DNA of 64,000 nucleotides from contig JACVVK020000005.1 of assembly GCA_018292915.2 (NCBI GenBank), positions 4,411,001-4,475,000 on the forward strand. The letters run 5' to 3'. The notes beneath the pieces are model-generated. The model searched no databases and was not told where the DNA came from. It saw only the letters and a program-made list of their open reading frames with translations. The position numbers and the translations under genes are program-made. Source of the DNA: Batillaria attramentaria. Lineage: Eukaryota > Mollusca > Gastropoda > Batillariidae. Numbering within the stretch: position 1 is the stretch's first letter; every line of letters begins with the position of its first letter. Positions 32,195 through 44,035 of this stretch are shown here, piece after piece.

Positions 32195-32505
32195 CTCGTA
32201 TGTCTCCGCCGCGCGAAACACGAGAACAACCGAACTGGAACTGATGCACTACGTCAACAATTGAGCATATCCGCAAAGTAGTTCCTGGGAAACGTGAGCC
32301 TAGTTTAGTTATCGTCGGATTGGTTGTACATCTTAAGCGTGTTGTCAACAGATGTCATAGCAGCGTAGATACCGGACACGGGAAGATAAATGACGCTTTT
32401 CCGTCAATTTTCCAAACTGTACCTGAGACCTAGATAGTGGTTACGTCACAGTGGAAGCGAGCTGTGTGAGACTGAACGGATCTCTCTGATACGTTGTTGG
32501 TTTTT

Positions 32506-32508
<3 letters not shown>

Positions 32509-32555
<47 letters not shown>

Positions 32556-32592
32556 TGTTTTTTTGTTTTTTTTTTTTGGGGGGGGGGGGTGT
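32509..32592 (+). repeat. (TG)n, T-rich and G homopolymer cluster
   Basis: TG array at 32509-32551, T-rich tract, then a G run at 32578-32589. Confidence 0.92.
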
Positions 32593-32860
32593 TGTTATTG
32601 TTGTTTTTTAAAATGTAATTATTCTACCGGTCCAAGATTTTAAAGAGGCCTGGAAAATACATAAACGAAGAAACCCGAGCCATTCGCTCAACGGTATTTT
32701 TATAATTATTTGCCCGTATTCAAGAATCGTATTGGGTCCCGCTAGGCACACAGCACGCGAAAGAAGACGACCTGTATCTAACCTGACACTTCAACCAATA
32801 TCGAATATCAAAAGCACTTTCCGAGCGGAAATGCCAAGGGACACTTGCCCATCTCCCTCC

Positions 32861-32863
<3 letters not shown>

Positions 32864-32895
<32 letters not shown>
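32864..32895 (+). repeat. (GA)n microsatellite
   Basis: A GA array of about 32 bp. Confidence 0.9.
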
Positions 32896-32897
<2 letters not shown>

Positions 32898-33079
32898 CTG
32901 GTAGATCTACTCCACAATTTGCGATGCAGTTGTTCGAGCTAGGTACTTAAAAAGGTTTTTACAAAAACAAAAACAAAAACAAAAAAAACCCGCGAAACAC
33001 GAACTTGAAATGTAGTCGATGCTTTCAACCGAGTGGAATTCAACGAGGGACGAACGCGCGATACAAGATGTAACACAAA

Positions 33080-33260
33080 CTGAGCCGCGATGGCGAGAAT
33101 TAATTAGCAGCCACGCTTTTCAACCTTTCACAGTCGCGTTATTATTTATTCATAAACACTGATGGGGGTTTTTAGCCTTTCTGTCGGCTGCTACACCAAA
33201 CAGTGAAAACCGACCTCGGCTGACTTCAGACCCTAGAGAGTGCTCCAGAAAGGGGGGATT
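33080..33260. promoter_or_regulatory. Repeat-free island with ATTA/TTAT motifs
   Basis: GAGAATTAATTAGCAG and GTTATTATTTATTCATAAAC fall in complex DNA without repeats. Tentative enhancer candidate only. Confidence 0.2.
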
Positions 33261-33523
33261 AGTCTAGTTGTCACAAATTATAAAGAAAAGATATGGTGCT
33301 AAAATGAGGGCAGACATTATCAGGAGACACGTTATGGTGGTATTGTTGAAACGCGGGGAATTGCACACGCGTGCATCGTTAGTTATTATGTTTCATTTGT
33401 ATAATTTTCAGTTGATTTCGATTTCCTTGAAGGGAGAGTGAGGACAGGAAATGGCGCAAAGTTTCCTCTCCCTGAAATTAACAACCTAAGTACTGCTGCC
33501 ACTACTACTACTACTAGTGCTAA

Positions 33524-33850
33524 ATAATAATAATAATAATGAGTATTGTATAGGCGCTTTACCCAATTTCATTAATCGGTTCAAAGCGCCGCGAACTGAA
33601 CCAAACACGCACGCTCACGCGAAGCACACGCATTCTCTCACACTCTGGACATAAACACATTACAATCACGTGGTGCGAAGGGTCAACTCAGCTATTTAAG
33701 TTTAGAAATTCATTTGTTTTTCAAAGTTCGTGCGCGGAACATTTCCAAAGCAGAGGGGGAGGAAGCCGGAGTACCCGGAGAGAACCCCCGACGATCGGCC
33801 CGAATGATCGGTGCCACATACGAGAAGGAACAATTGTTTGCCCCGAGTGC
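33524..33850 (-). mobile_element. SINE-B copy lacking the tRNA head
   Basis: The (AAT)n tail at the left, then the GCGCTTTACCCAATTTCAT end, ACACGCACGCTCACGCG, TACAATCACGTGGTGCGAAG, the core at 33755-33808, and up to the GTTTGCCCCGAGTG junction all match SINE-B. The Pol III box region beyond is absent. Confidence 0.9.
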
Positions 33851-33963
33851 CCCTACTACTACTACTACTACTGCTACTGCTGATAGTAATAACAACAATA
33901 ATATTGAAGGAAATAAGGATGATAAATAAATGAAATAAATTTGTGCAGACTTGCAAGCACCTA

Positions 33964-34157
33964 AACAAGTCAAGTCAGGTCAAGTCAAGTTTATTTCCTA
34001 CCCTCTGGAAAACAAAAACAAACAAACAACAACAACAAAAAGACAACAAAATAGAAAATACAAATACAAATATATACAAATGCTCGCACATAGTATTACG
34101 CGCTGGTGGAATACACTTACTGAACGTTGTAGAAAAATGTTCTCTAAAAGCGTGAAA

Positions 34158-34160
<3 letters not shown>
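33964..34160 (-). mobile_element. Probable retroelement 3' end, minus strand
   Basis: AAGTCAAGTCAGGTCAAGTC then AAGTTTATTTCCTACCCTCTGG looks like a reversed (TTGAC)n tail plus AATAAA-type 3' UTR, similar in layout to 63238-63300 and 40184-40240. No coding part remains. Confidence 0.4.

Positions 34161-34253
<93 letters not shown>
34159..34253 (+). repeat. (AC)n microsatellite
   Basis: Pure AC array of about 95 bp. Confidence 0.95.
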
Positions 34254-34256
<3 letters not shown>

Positions 34257-34318
34257 TCTGTTTCGGCAAGCTATCCACCAAAAAATTTTACTGTATCCTC
34301 CCCTGTATCCCACTTACG

Positions 34319-34320
<2 letters not shown>

Positions 34321-34367
<47 letters not shown>

Positions 34368-34381
34368 TGGGTGTGTGTGTG

Positions 34382-34416
<35 letters not shown>

Positions 34417-34443
34417 GGGCGTGTGTGAGTGCGTGTGTGTGTG
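34321..34443 (+). repeat. (TG)n with (CTGT)n
   Basis: TG array to 34383 followed by eight CTGT units and further TG-rich DNA. Confidence 0.93.
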
Positions 34444-34496
34444 TAGCGCGCACTGAGTGCTCTCTTGGGCAGATTGTCTGCGCTAAGTAAGAACAA

Positions 34497-34535
34497 TTTA
34501 TTATTATTATTATTATTATTACACCCTAACCATCA

Positions 34536-34626
<91 letters not shown>
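34497..34626 (+). repeat. (TTA)n and (AC)n microsatellites
   Basis: TTA trinucleotides at 34498-34521, then AC at 34539-34626. Confidence 0.93.
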
Positions 34627-34629
<3 letters not shown>

Positions 34630-34960
34630 CCTCTCCCTCGTCAGCTGGCATCTACTGTTCTCGCTTTACCGTTTAGCCTGCTTAACAGTGTACAGGTGCA
34701 GGTCAGAAAATACTGCTACTTACACGAGATGCTGTAATGGTTAATGATATTGATAAGACTCGGATTCCGCACAAAATCGTCTTACATGGCAGACTTACTC
34801 GACCGGTGATCGTCACTTCTCGCTACTGCAATCACAATAAGCTTGGATCAAAATCTCGTGTCGTTGATACAGAATCACAATTAAGTCCAGCGCAGAAAGA
34901 CTACGGTTACAAGTTACGGTTTGAGTGCCAGTTCTGATTTTCAGTTCAGTTCAGTTCAAG

Positions 34961-34991
<31 letters not shown>

Positions 34992-35400
34992 CGGGGCGGT
35001 CGGTAGTCTGGTGGTTAAGAGACTTGTCACCAATGCGAGAGGTCAGGGGTTCGAGTCCCACTCGGGGCAAAGAAGTTTTCCTTCTCGTATGTGGCACCGT
35101 TCATTCGGGCCGATCGTCGGGGGTTCTCTCCGGGTACTCCGGCTTCCTCCCCCTCTCCTTTGGAAATGTTCCGCCCACCAAAATTGAAAAATAAATGCAA
35201 TTCTAAATTCCGACATTTAAATAGCTGAGCTGACCCTTCGCACCACGTGATTGTAATGTGTTCATGTCCAGTGTGTGAGAGAATGCGTGTGATTCACGCG
35301 AGCGTGCGTGTTGGGTTCAATACGCGGCGCTTCCAGCCGATTCATGAAATTGGGTAAAGCGTCTGTACAATACTTATTATTATTATTATTATTATTATAA
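34992..35400 (+). mobile_element. SINE-B full-length reference copy
   Basis: The tRNA-like head (GGTAGTCTGGTGGTTAAGAG, with box-A-like TGGTTAAGAG) is followed by a perfect box B GGTTCGAGTCC at 35048. Next come a core at 35110-35170 with TCTCCGGGTACTCCGGCTTC and CTCCTTTGGAAATGTTC, a 3' body with CACGTGATTGTAATGTGTTC and GAGCGTGCGTGTTGGG, and a (TTA)n tail at 35377-35398. It is preceded by a GA array (34964-34991). Boxes A and B suggest Pol III transcription; mobilisation by a LINE with a TTA-type tail is inference. Confidence 0.92.
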
Positions 35401-35524
35401 GGTGATAGACTATCTCTGCGCTCACACCATAACTAGGTGTGTGGTAGCAGCAAGTTCAAGTTCTACAGCTGTTAACCCAACACTTCAATCGTTGACAAAC
35501 AATAAACTGAGATTCTGTCAGCTG

Positions 35525-35900
35525 CGCCAACCAAACCAATTCCCCCTCCCCTCCCCCCCCCCCTTCTTTTCCCCTCCCTTTCTCTTCTTCTCACTTCCCC
35601 TTCTTCTTACTCTCCCTCGTCCCCTCTCCCTCCCTCTCCTGTCTCTTCATTGTTATTATTACGCTGTATTCGCCGCACTACCTTGTGTATGTTCACAGGC
35701 GGAGGCTATATATAGGCATCTGGCCTTTTGCCACCGCCTGAATACTACTGTTTTGTGTAGACTGGCCAGCGGAATAAAGCCAAAACTGATTAAATCATTA
35801 AAGAATCAATAAACTCTCTCTCTCTCTCTCTCTCCCCCCCCCCCCCCCCCCCGCCACGCCCCCCCCCCCTCTTTCCCGCCCCACACACATACAGTCCACA
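35525..35900 (+). repeat. C-rich, (CT)n and poly-C low-complexity cluster
   Basis: C and CCT runs at 35545-35640, a CT array at 35815-35834 and C homopolymer to about 35868. Confidence 0.85.
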
Positions 35901-35919
35901 CACTTTCCATCTCTCTCCT

Positions 35920-36235
35920 CCAATGACGATGTGCTCCCGTTTTGTCCAAATTAGTTTCGGCGGTCGGCGCGGCCAGCGAGGCTAATCCTCCACCACACGC
36001 ACTAGATTAACGGGTCATAAAGGGAAATCAATGAACACTGGAGCAGGCCTATTAAGGAAATTAATTGCCAGGCCGCACGGCACGCGGTGTTTCTTTGCGC
36101 GCGCGAGTCTTGCCCCGAACACCTTGCCAGTAAGGGGTGTGGTGACGCGACTGGGAAGAGAAGCGTGCAGCAGGGAAGTGTCATGTTGACGCAAGCTGTC
36201 ATCCAAGTGAATGTGGATGGCTGCATTCAGCTAAT
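35920..36235. promoter_or_regulatory. Repeat-free island with GC-rich and ATTA motifs
   Basis: CACTAGATTAACGGGTCATAA, CTATTAAGGAAATTAATTGCC and a CGCGCGCG segment occur in unique sequence. Possible conserved non-coding DNA; not demonstrated. Confidence 0.22.
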
Positions 36236-36589
36236 TTTTTTTTAAAAAACTATATATTTATATACTTTAGCATAATTTTTTTAAAATATTATTATCATTA
36301 CCTATTATCCTAATGCTGGTAAATCCGGGTGCTTTAAGTTAAAGGCACAGTTTCAAAGCATTTTGTACGCCTAAAAATAAGAAGACTTCCCACTTCCACT
36401 TCCCAACTATGCTGCCGATGCTCCGACATTTTCCTTCAGAGTTTTATGCACGCATATAAGACATTTAGTACCGCGAACGAGTATTCCAAGGTTTTTTTTA
36501 CCCCTTTTTGGTTTGGGCCCTGTATAGGAAAATCAGGCAAAATCCAGACTGTTGATTAATTATTTAATTATGTATTGCTTTGTAGTCTT

Positions 36590-36800
36590 TTTTTTGCGGG
36601 GGGGGGGGGGGGGGGGGGGCTTGTAGCTTGGTTTGTTGTTGTTGTTGTTGTTTGGGTTGTTGTTTTGGGTTTTTTGTTCTGTGTGTGTTTATTCTTTGTG
36701 TTTTGTTGTTGTTTTTGCTTTTGCTCTGTTTTTCTCTGTAGCACCTTTATTTTGGGTTTGTTGGTTAGTTAGGGTTTTTTGTTGTTGTTTTTTGGTGGTG
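36590..36800 (+). repeat. G homopolymer and TTG-rich tract
   Basis: A G run at 36598-36619 and GTT/TTTTG low complexity to about 36800. Hydrophobic frames here are artefacts. Confidence 0.85.
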
Positions 36801-37105
36801 GTTTTTTTAGTTGCCATTGGCTTACTGAAGTTCTTGTATGTGTTTTGTTTATGGATTTGTATGTGTGTTTATATGCATGTATGTAAATGTATTCTCATAT
36901 GTTTTTGTTTATATATGTATAACTGTCCACGAAAAAAGATAAATTAAAAAATTCAGGCAAGATTAACGGCTGTTCGTACTACAGCAAACATGAATATAAT
37001 CAAAGTGCAACACTCCCACCAAGGAAAAAAATCCATGCAGACATAAATCAATCAGTCATGATGATCTTAGTGAGGCCACTGGTGTACAACCCCAAGCTTA
37101 AGTCG

Positions 37106-37411
37106 GCTCTTAACTGGGCACTGCGGAGCGCCACAGGGCTGTCCACAGTTGTGACACAGTTGTGAGTTTGGGGGTTTCCGCCGCTGTGGCGTCATCACAG
37201 CAACCTGGATTTCAAATAGCCACAACTGTGACTGTGGTTTCCACAACAGATTCTGACTGGCTGTACTACGTCAATCGGCGCGCAAACATGGCGGACAGTG
37301 CATCTTCAATCGGTTTGTCACCGAGCACAGCTGTGTTCAGTTTTGTAGTTAGTAGACACACCGAGCGTGATGTGCACATGTGTGTTTCCCGCGCTGTGCC
37401 CAGTTAAGAGC
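37106..37411. mobile_element. MITE-like element with 20-bp inverted ends
   Basis: GCTCTTAACTGGGCAC.GCG at the left is mirrored by CGC.GTGCCCAGTTAAGAGC at the right. Inner inverted segments (CCACAGTTGTGAC against CACAACTGTGACTGTGG) add to the hairpin. It contains ACATGGCGGACAG at 37286, which resembles a YY1-type ATGGCGG motif and opens a 40-codon frame. I do not call a gene. Confidence 0.6.
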
Positions 37412-37515
37412 AGGCTTTGGCTACGTACCAGAGATGCAAGTTTGAAGGAAAACGCTACATATTCCTCTTACACATAACGTTGCAGATAACACAATAGAAA
37501 TGCTTTAAAATTCCT

Positions 37516-37540
37516 CCCCCCCCCCCCCAAAAAAAAAAAA
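37516..37540 (+). repeat. C and A homopolymers
   Basis: A C run followed immediately by an A run. Confidence 0.85.
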
Positions 37541-38138
37541 TCTAAAAAATCAGGCAGCCATAGACTCATGTGTAGAGCAAATTTTAACAAATTCCAATGT
37601 TCCGTTTTTTGGCCATGTTGGCAGCGACCACATACCCCCTCATTCCACGATCGTCTGCTGGCTCCTGTGCCAGCCGCGCCGGCATGAATACAAATAGTCC
37701 ACAAGCCAGCCTCAGTTTTCCCTAATTTTACTATTACCTGGCATGAAACTTGTTTACAAAGCCAACAAAAAGCACCAGATTGCCTTTTTTGCTCTGCACA
37801 CAAATTTTTAAAGGGGCAAAGATTTTCTACTATATTTAGCGGAGTTCTTACTACATGACCCGGAAGCCAATACCGGTCTGTAACCACCTGGTAGGAACTG
37901 TGTTAAAACTTCCGAAAGTTACCTCCCCTTACCCACAGGTGGACCATCGGAAACTGTGGCTTTACGTAACGTGTTGTTCATTTTGTGGGATTTTGCAGCG
38001 TTTGCGTGATGTGGGTATCCCTGACTGAGACAATTACACGCGCCGCACTAGTCATGCAACATCCATCAGCCACTTAGCTGTAACGCGAGAAGAATTTTAC
38101 GCCAGATTGTACCGGCGACCAGTGATGTGCGTAAAGTT

Positions 38139-38140
<2 letters not shown>

Positions 38141-38171
<31 letters not shown>
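38141..38171 (+). repeat. (CT)n microsatellite
   Basis: A CT array of about 30 bp. Confidence 0.9.
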
Positions 38172-38174
<3 letters not shown>

Positions 38175-38303
38175 GCTTGCACTGAGCCACAGGCGCACGA
38201 AATGCTGACTAAGTTTTGTTTTTCAGTCCCTCAACTAGTAGAGTAGGAGTGTGATTATGTGGGATGGGCAGCTGATACATTGCAAGTGCATGTGTTCTGA
38301 TAA

Positions 38304-38376
38304 TTTTATTTTATTTTATTTTATTTTATTTTATTTTATTTTATTTTATTTTATTTTATTTTATTTTATTTTATTC
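38304..38376 (+). repeat. (TTTTA)n pentanucleotide array
   Basis: About 14 pure ATTTT units. Confidence 0.95.
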
Positions 38377-38644
38377 GAGAGAGACAGAGAGAGCTCTATA
38401 CATCTCTTCATCCTCCTCCCCCCCGTCCCCCCCACCCCCCACCTTCCTTGTCTCAAGCCCAACATCGTCCTCAACCCACACGCATCCATTTCTTCCCACC
38501 CCCTCCGGTGCCTCCTCTATCCCCCCACCTCCTCCCCCTCCCCCTTTCCCACCCCTTCAGTGACCGCCACCCATCCCCAACCCGCCTTCAGAAACGTAAT
38601 CCTCTTCCGCTCAGAGGTATATGTCAGGACACAAGATCAAACCT

Positions 38645-38704
<60 letters not shown>
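38645..38704 (+). repeat. (AC)n microsatellite
   Basis: A pure AC array of about 55 bp. Confidence 0.95.
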
Positions 38705-38707
<3 letters not shown>

Positions 38708-38869
38708 AGAATAAAACCAGAAGAAACAGATCTCAAATCAAAGGGGACATGTCAAAATCATGACCTCTCCTCTGAGTAACTCGAGCCGAAAAAGACGACG
38801 GCTGCGGGAGAGGGGGAGGGGAGTGGGGGGGGGGGGGGGGGGGGAGGGGGGGAGGGGAGGTTGGGGCTA

Positions 38870-39470
38870 ATTATGTTTTGATTAATGTTGTCTTAAAGAC
38901 TCGTGTGTTGTTTTTTCTTCTGGCACGTCTTTCGATCAGGGGAACTAGCGGAGTGATTTTGTTTGACGCCACCTCTCACTCACTCGGCGAAGAACTCCTC
39001 CGCCAGTCACTTAGGCAATGACAGACTTGCGACTAATGTCCCCATAAAGGGATTGTTTCTTTTGAGGGTGAGGTTGGGAGTCGGGGATGGAGAGTAGGGG
39101 GGTGGGGGGGATGGGGGGCGCTTCTTTTCTGTCTGTTTGTTTCGATGACTGTGAAAGAGATTTTTCTCCCTTGTATGATCGTCAAAGGGATTTTCTCCCT
39201 TTCTTTCTTTCTGAGTAGAAGGGGGTGGGAGGCGGGGTGAGGGGGGGGGGAGCTTTCATGCAGACTATTACCGTCCTGATAGCGTCGAGACTGTCATTTA
39301 TAAGCGCGATGATTGTTATGACCGCATCACGACGGAATCCTCTGTTAGTGTTACTGCAGCAATCAAGTTCACGTTTGCTTTTTTAACTTTAAGATGGCGT
39401 TTATAGCCTAGGATGTATTAGAGTGAGTCATACCCATTTTAAACTTTTTTTTTAACCGTCGCGTGTAAAA
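38870..39470. other. Gene-free unique DNA with G-rich runs
   Basis: No ORF or repeat of note. GTGTGGG-like G-rich runs lie at 38826-38860 and 39085-39118. CATTTATAAGCGCGATGATTGTTATGACCGC at 39294-39324 is complex and could be regulatory. Confidence 0.3.
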
Positions 39471-39944
39471 AAAAAAAAAGAAGCGAAAACATAATGTACA
39501 AGGCTGCAGAATCGCGCCTCCTTCTATGTCGGCCATTATGAAGGTTGTAGATAATTCAGTCTCTGTTTTGGTGCCTTGGGTTTATCTTTGATCGATGTGT
39601 TTGGTTTAAACATTTTATTCAGGTACGGATGGAAATTTGCAGATCGCAGCCAAACAGTTACACGAAATATGCTCGATTATTATGTTTCACTTAAACAAAC
39701 AAAAACAAACAACAACAACAAAAAACTCCTCTATTAGCAGACCACTCATAACGCTTGCCTCGCCAGCCTTACATTATTGTCTATAATGTGCAAGAAAACA
39801 ATTTAAATATGCAGTTTAGGGCAAAGCAATGCAAGGCAAGACATGACTCGACACTTAGCGACACGACTGGACACGACACAAGAAAAGAATAACAAGGAAC
39901 AAAACGCAAAGCAAAGTAAAACAAAACGAAACAAAACAATTAGA

Positions 39945-40160
39945 AATGAAACAAAATGAAGTAAAATGGAATGAAACAAAATGAAGTAAAATGGAATGAA
40001 ACAAAATGAAGTAAAATGGAATGAAACAAAATGAAGTAAAATGGAATGAAACAAAATGAAGTAAAATGGAATGAAACAAAATGAAGTAAAATGGAATGAA
40101 ACAAAATGAAGTAAAATGGAATGAAACAAAATGAAGTAAAATGGAATGAAACGAAATGAA
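39945..40160 (+). repeat. 25-bp minisatellite, about 8 units
   Basis: The unit GAATGAAACAAAATGAAGTA plus AAATG is repeated almost perfectly. On the minus strand it yields a Phe/His/Ile-rich periodic frame that is not a gene. Confidence 0.96.
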
Positions 40161-40183
40161 ATAAAATGATGTAAAATAAAGTG

Positions 40184-40520
40184 ATTCAGTTCAGTACAAT
40201 TCAATGTCACTTTACTGTCTGATAAAATCAAAAATCGTACTGCTGGCTTGTCCTAAAACAGGAAAAACAATAAATCAAATTTGGAAATTATTAAAACATA
40301 GAAAAATATTAGACATAGCATGAAATTAAAATTAGATTACATAATTTAAAACAAAATGCTATTAAACAAAACAAAACACAAAAAAATGTTGCACAATTGC
40401 CACACATCCATCGGCTTCGTTCTAAAACTGCCTGCCGAATCATCAACCAGGAATAAGCCTAACTGTGCATATTCTAATTTGCTACCGATTTGGAAACGTT
40501 CAGCCCACAACATAATTTTT
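40184..40520 (-). mobile_element. Probable retroelement 3' UTR, minus strand
   Basis: TTCAGTTCAGTACAATTCAATGTCACTTTACTG resembles the inverted (TGAAC)n-type end at 63238. The AT-rich body has no coding remnant, so the call is weak. Confidence 0.35.
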
Positions 40521-40526
40521 TTTTTT

Positions 40527-40713
40527 AAATCCGAAACTTGAATTGCTGAGCTGGCCCTTCGCACCACGTGACTGTAATGGTGTTCATTGTCTAGTGTGTG
40601 AGAGAATACATGTGATTCACGTGAGCGTGCGTGTTGGGTTTAGCTCGCGGGGCTTTGAGCCGAATATCTGGGATAAATCCCTTATATAAATGTGATTATT
40701 ATTATTATTACTA
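40527..40713 (+). mobile_element. SINE-B 3' half with (TTA)n tail
   Basis: TTGCTGAGCTGGCCCTTCGC, CACGTGACTGTAATGGTGTT, GAGCGTGCGTGTTGGG and the TTATTATTATTA tail match the plus-strand SINE-B end. Confidence 0.88.
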
Positions 40714-41099
40714 CTAACCGAAATTCAGTTCACACCCAGGCGCTGCTGACTTGCTAAGCCTTTAGATCCTCTTTTAATTTGACAGTATAGATATATACAT
40801 GCGACGACAATGTCCTCCTTCGTTTTTGGTTCTAGAATCCTGGCGCCAGTTCCCATCCATTCCGCAGACATTAGGCGACCGACAGACAGCCACGTGGGAG
40901 GGGTGTCTTGGGTTACCTCCCTTAGCCCTAAAGACATAAGGGGGCCGCTGCTGATGTCATCCAATCCGGGGCTTTTTGCCTTGACTTATGGGAAGAGGCA
41001 TCTCGGCGACACTGACTATCAATTTTAGGATTAGCCTCGCTCTGCCTGTAGGGAAAAGGAACCGTTAACTTCCTGTTTATCCTCTTTACGAATCTCATT

Positions 41100-41275
41100 G
41101 TTTAAAAGGGTTACTTCCATGTTTATCAGGCTTCAAAGAAGCCAGCTTTTGGTTTACAACAGTTTCGCTTGTGAGTATGCGTGTACGCTCGAAATACAGA
41201 ACCTCTTCATCCGATACAGTGCTGTTTACACTCTGTGCGAGCAGTCGAATATAAGTATACGACTGAGCGATTGTT
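41100..41275 (-). mobile_element. Family D copy, diverged, minus strand
   Basis: TTTAAAAGGGTTACTTCCAT, GAAGCCAGCTTTTGGTTTAC, AACAGTTTCGCTTGTGAG and GTGTACGCTCGAAATAC match the reverse complement of the right half of D (57096 downward). Confidence 0.7.
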
Positions 41276-41276
41276 T

Positions 41277-41300
41277 TGTTTTGTTTTGTTTTGTTTTGTT
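41277..41300 (+). repeat. (TTTTG)n array
   Basis: Five TTTTG units. Confidence 0.9.
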
Positions 41301-41361
41301 TCTACTAAATCACTCAAACATAAATGTACATACAGTACACTTCAGAAATTCAAATGAGCGT

Positions 41362-41504
<143 letters not shown>

Positions 41505-41639
41505 GTGATGACTTTGACTTTGGTGTAAGATGTTGGTTACAATAACTATTTTTCGAACTTGCCATTGAACACTTAACTACGAGCTACGTGCGGCATACTG
41601 GCAAAAAAGCACACGAGAATTCAGCACACACACAAAAAA

Positions 41640-41760
41640 ACAAACCAAACAACAACCCCACCCCACCCCCCAAAAAACAACAACAACAACAAACAAAACA
41701 ACAACAAAGACAACAACAACAACAGAAAAGAAAATAAAAAGCGAACACACAAAGAGAGAG
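41640..41760 (+). repeat. CAA-rich low-complexity tract
   Basis: CAAAC, CAACAA and A/C-rich DNA; no gene. Confidence 0.8.
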
Positions 41761-42123
41761 ACAGGGAGACAGAGCCAGCGACAAACAGAGATTCCTATCG
41801 AATCATGCAGTGCTAAGCCTCCCAGAAGTGATCTCTTCTCACGACAGGTATAAGCCCACTTGGTGCAAAGTGGCCGAAGTGGATATTGGCCGACCCCCTG
41901 TGGCAGTGAGTGGGATGAGGCTCAAACCAATCAGAGTGTGTCTCACTCCACCTGGCGGCTCCAATCTTCTTAAGTCCCGTGGTCGCGTGCGGGCCTGGCG
42001 GTCAGAACAAAGGGCCGACCTGTCTTGGAAACTACGGCAACATGATTGGTTATCGATCCTGGCACCAGAGGTTTTTATTCCAGGCTCTCTAGGAGGCAGG
42101 CTGCAGGAATTCCGGTAAACACA

Positions 42124-42860
<737 letters not shown>

Positions 42861-43175
42861 AAGACAAAGTAATCTGAAGCAAAATCCCACCTTGGGGCGA
42901 AGTAGTTTCAGGCCCTCAATCTCCCGGTTGAAAAAGTCCTAGAGAGTCTTTAAAAAAAAATCCGTGAGCAGAATTAATCGCGACAAAAGCAAGGCAGGAG
43001 AATTTCTTGAATAGGATTCCACGAATCTTGTTTAAAGCTTACTCGGGAAGCTTAGGCTAGACTCTAGCACCACTGAGGTCCACAATTAAATAGGATCTTG
43101 CCAAGGATGCACATCTATATATGTAGAAAAGGAAACGGTAATGACTGCGAAGTGGTTACAAGTTAAGCAAATAAA

Positions 43176-43330
43176 TAATGGTCTTGTGTCACCAAAGGAT
43201 GGGTGTTGTGATGTCTGCTATTTTTTACTATTTTTTTCTGTTCTTTTCTACCCCACTTTTTTTTTTCACACACAGTCCATGGTCTTCTGTCACCAAAGGA
43301 TGGGTGTTGTGATATTTTTACTATTGTTTT
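43176..43330 (+). repeat. Imperfect tandem repeat, about 99 bp period
   Basis: TGTCACCAAAGGATGGGTGT and TGTGAT occur at 43186-43213 and 43288-43315, with similar T-rich follow-on sequence. Confidence 0.8.
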
Positions 43331-43352
43331 CTGGTCCTTTTCTCGCCCACCG

Positions 43353-43358
<6 letters not shown>

Positions 43359-43418
<60 letters not shown>

Positions 43419-43430
43419 CCCCCCCCCCCG
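43359..43430 (+). repeat. (CT)n and C run
   Basis: A CT array of about 57 bp followed by C homopolymer. Confidence 0.93.
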
Positions 43431-43484
43431 CGCCGTGTATGTCAGCACGTCCGCGGAGTTACCTTTTGTTTGTTTGTTGAAGTT

Positions 43485-43560
43485 ATGTCCCATTTGTTTG
43501 TGTCCTGAGAAAGGCGAAAGCCGAAACGTTGACTCGTGCCGTCCTTTGTGAAAGTTAAGT
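43485..43560 (+). other. Retroelement-like hairpin segment (CTGAGAAAGGCGAAAGCCGA)
   Basis: CTGAGAAA, a GGC-GAAA-GCC stem-loop at 43513-43522, then GAAACG. The arrangement recalls the CCTGA(A/G)GAAGGC..GCCGAAACGT segment found near the 3' end of some invertebrate retroelements, and superficially a hammerhead ribozyme core, but the CTGANGA box does not match. It translates as PEKGESRNV, also typical of that retroelement segment. It is the only remnant I can see. Confidence 0.35.
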
Positions 43561-43914
43561 GGTTTCTGTCCCTTTTATGTCGCTTTTATTTTCTATATAT
43601 GTAGTTCTTGGAAACCACTTCGAATGCCTCTGGGTATGCTTACTTGTCATTAAGGTTATTTAAGGGAACATTGACCACACACTGAGGAGAAGAAGAAGAA
43701 GAAAGATTTAGTAATTTTCCTATATGAGTGACAGTGTTTAGGAAATACAGGCAGAACTTTGCGCATTAGAAGCGAAAGCAGGGTGTGCTGAAAAGCATTC
43801 ATTTGCAGTTCTTGTTCAGGTTGTTTAATTTCATCAGTATCAAAGGTGAACATAGAAATCTGTAAATTCTGGATCATGACTCGTTTCAGCTAATGGACGT
43901 ATGTATGGCAGGAA

Positions 43915-44035
43915 CCTCTCCCCCCTCTCCCCTTCCCCCTCCCACCTTTACAGCCTCCCTCACCCACCCAGCAACACCCACCCACCCCCCGCCCCCTCGC
44001 TTCCCCTCCCACCCCACCACCCTCCTTTCTCGTAC
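43915..44035 (+). repeat. C-rich low-complexity tract
   Basis: CCC, CCT and CACCC runs over 120 bp; the Pro-rich and Gly-rich frames are artefacts. Confidence 0.8.

Noticed and set aside
35000..35070. Possible tRNA gene at the SINE-B head
   Set aside because: Good box B, but it belongs to a multi-copy element with a shared 3' body; it is tRNA-derived rather than a tRNA.
39803..40231. 142-codon Phe/His-rich minus-strand ORF
   Set aside because: Translation of the 25-bp GAATGAAACAAAATGAAGTA-type minisatellite.
41810..42118. 102-codon ORF upstream of the microsatellite cluster
   Set aside because: Complex sequence but no domain, no coding bias I could argue, and it runs toward TG repeats in the overlapping frame.
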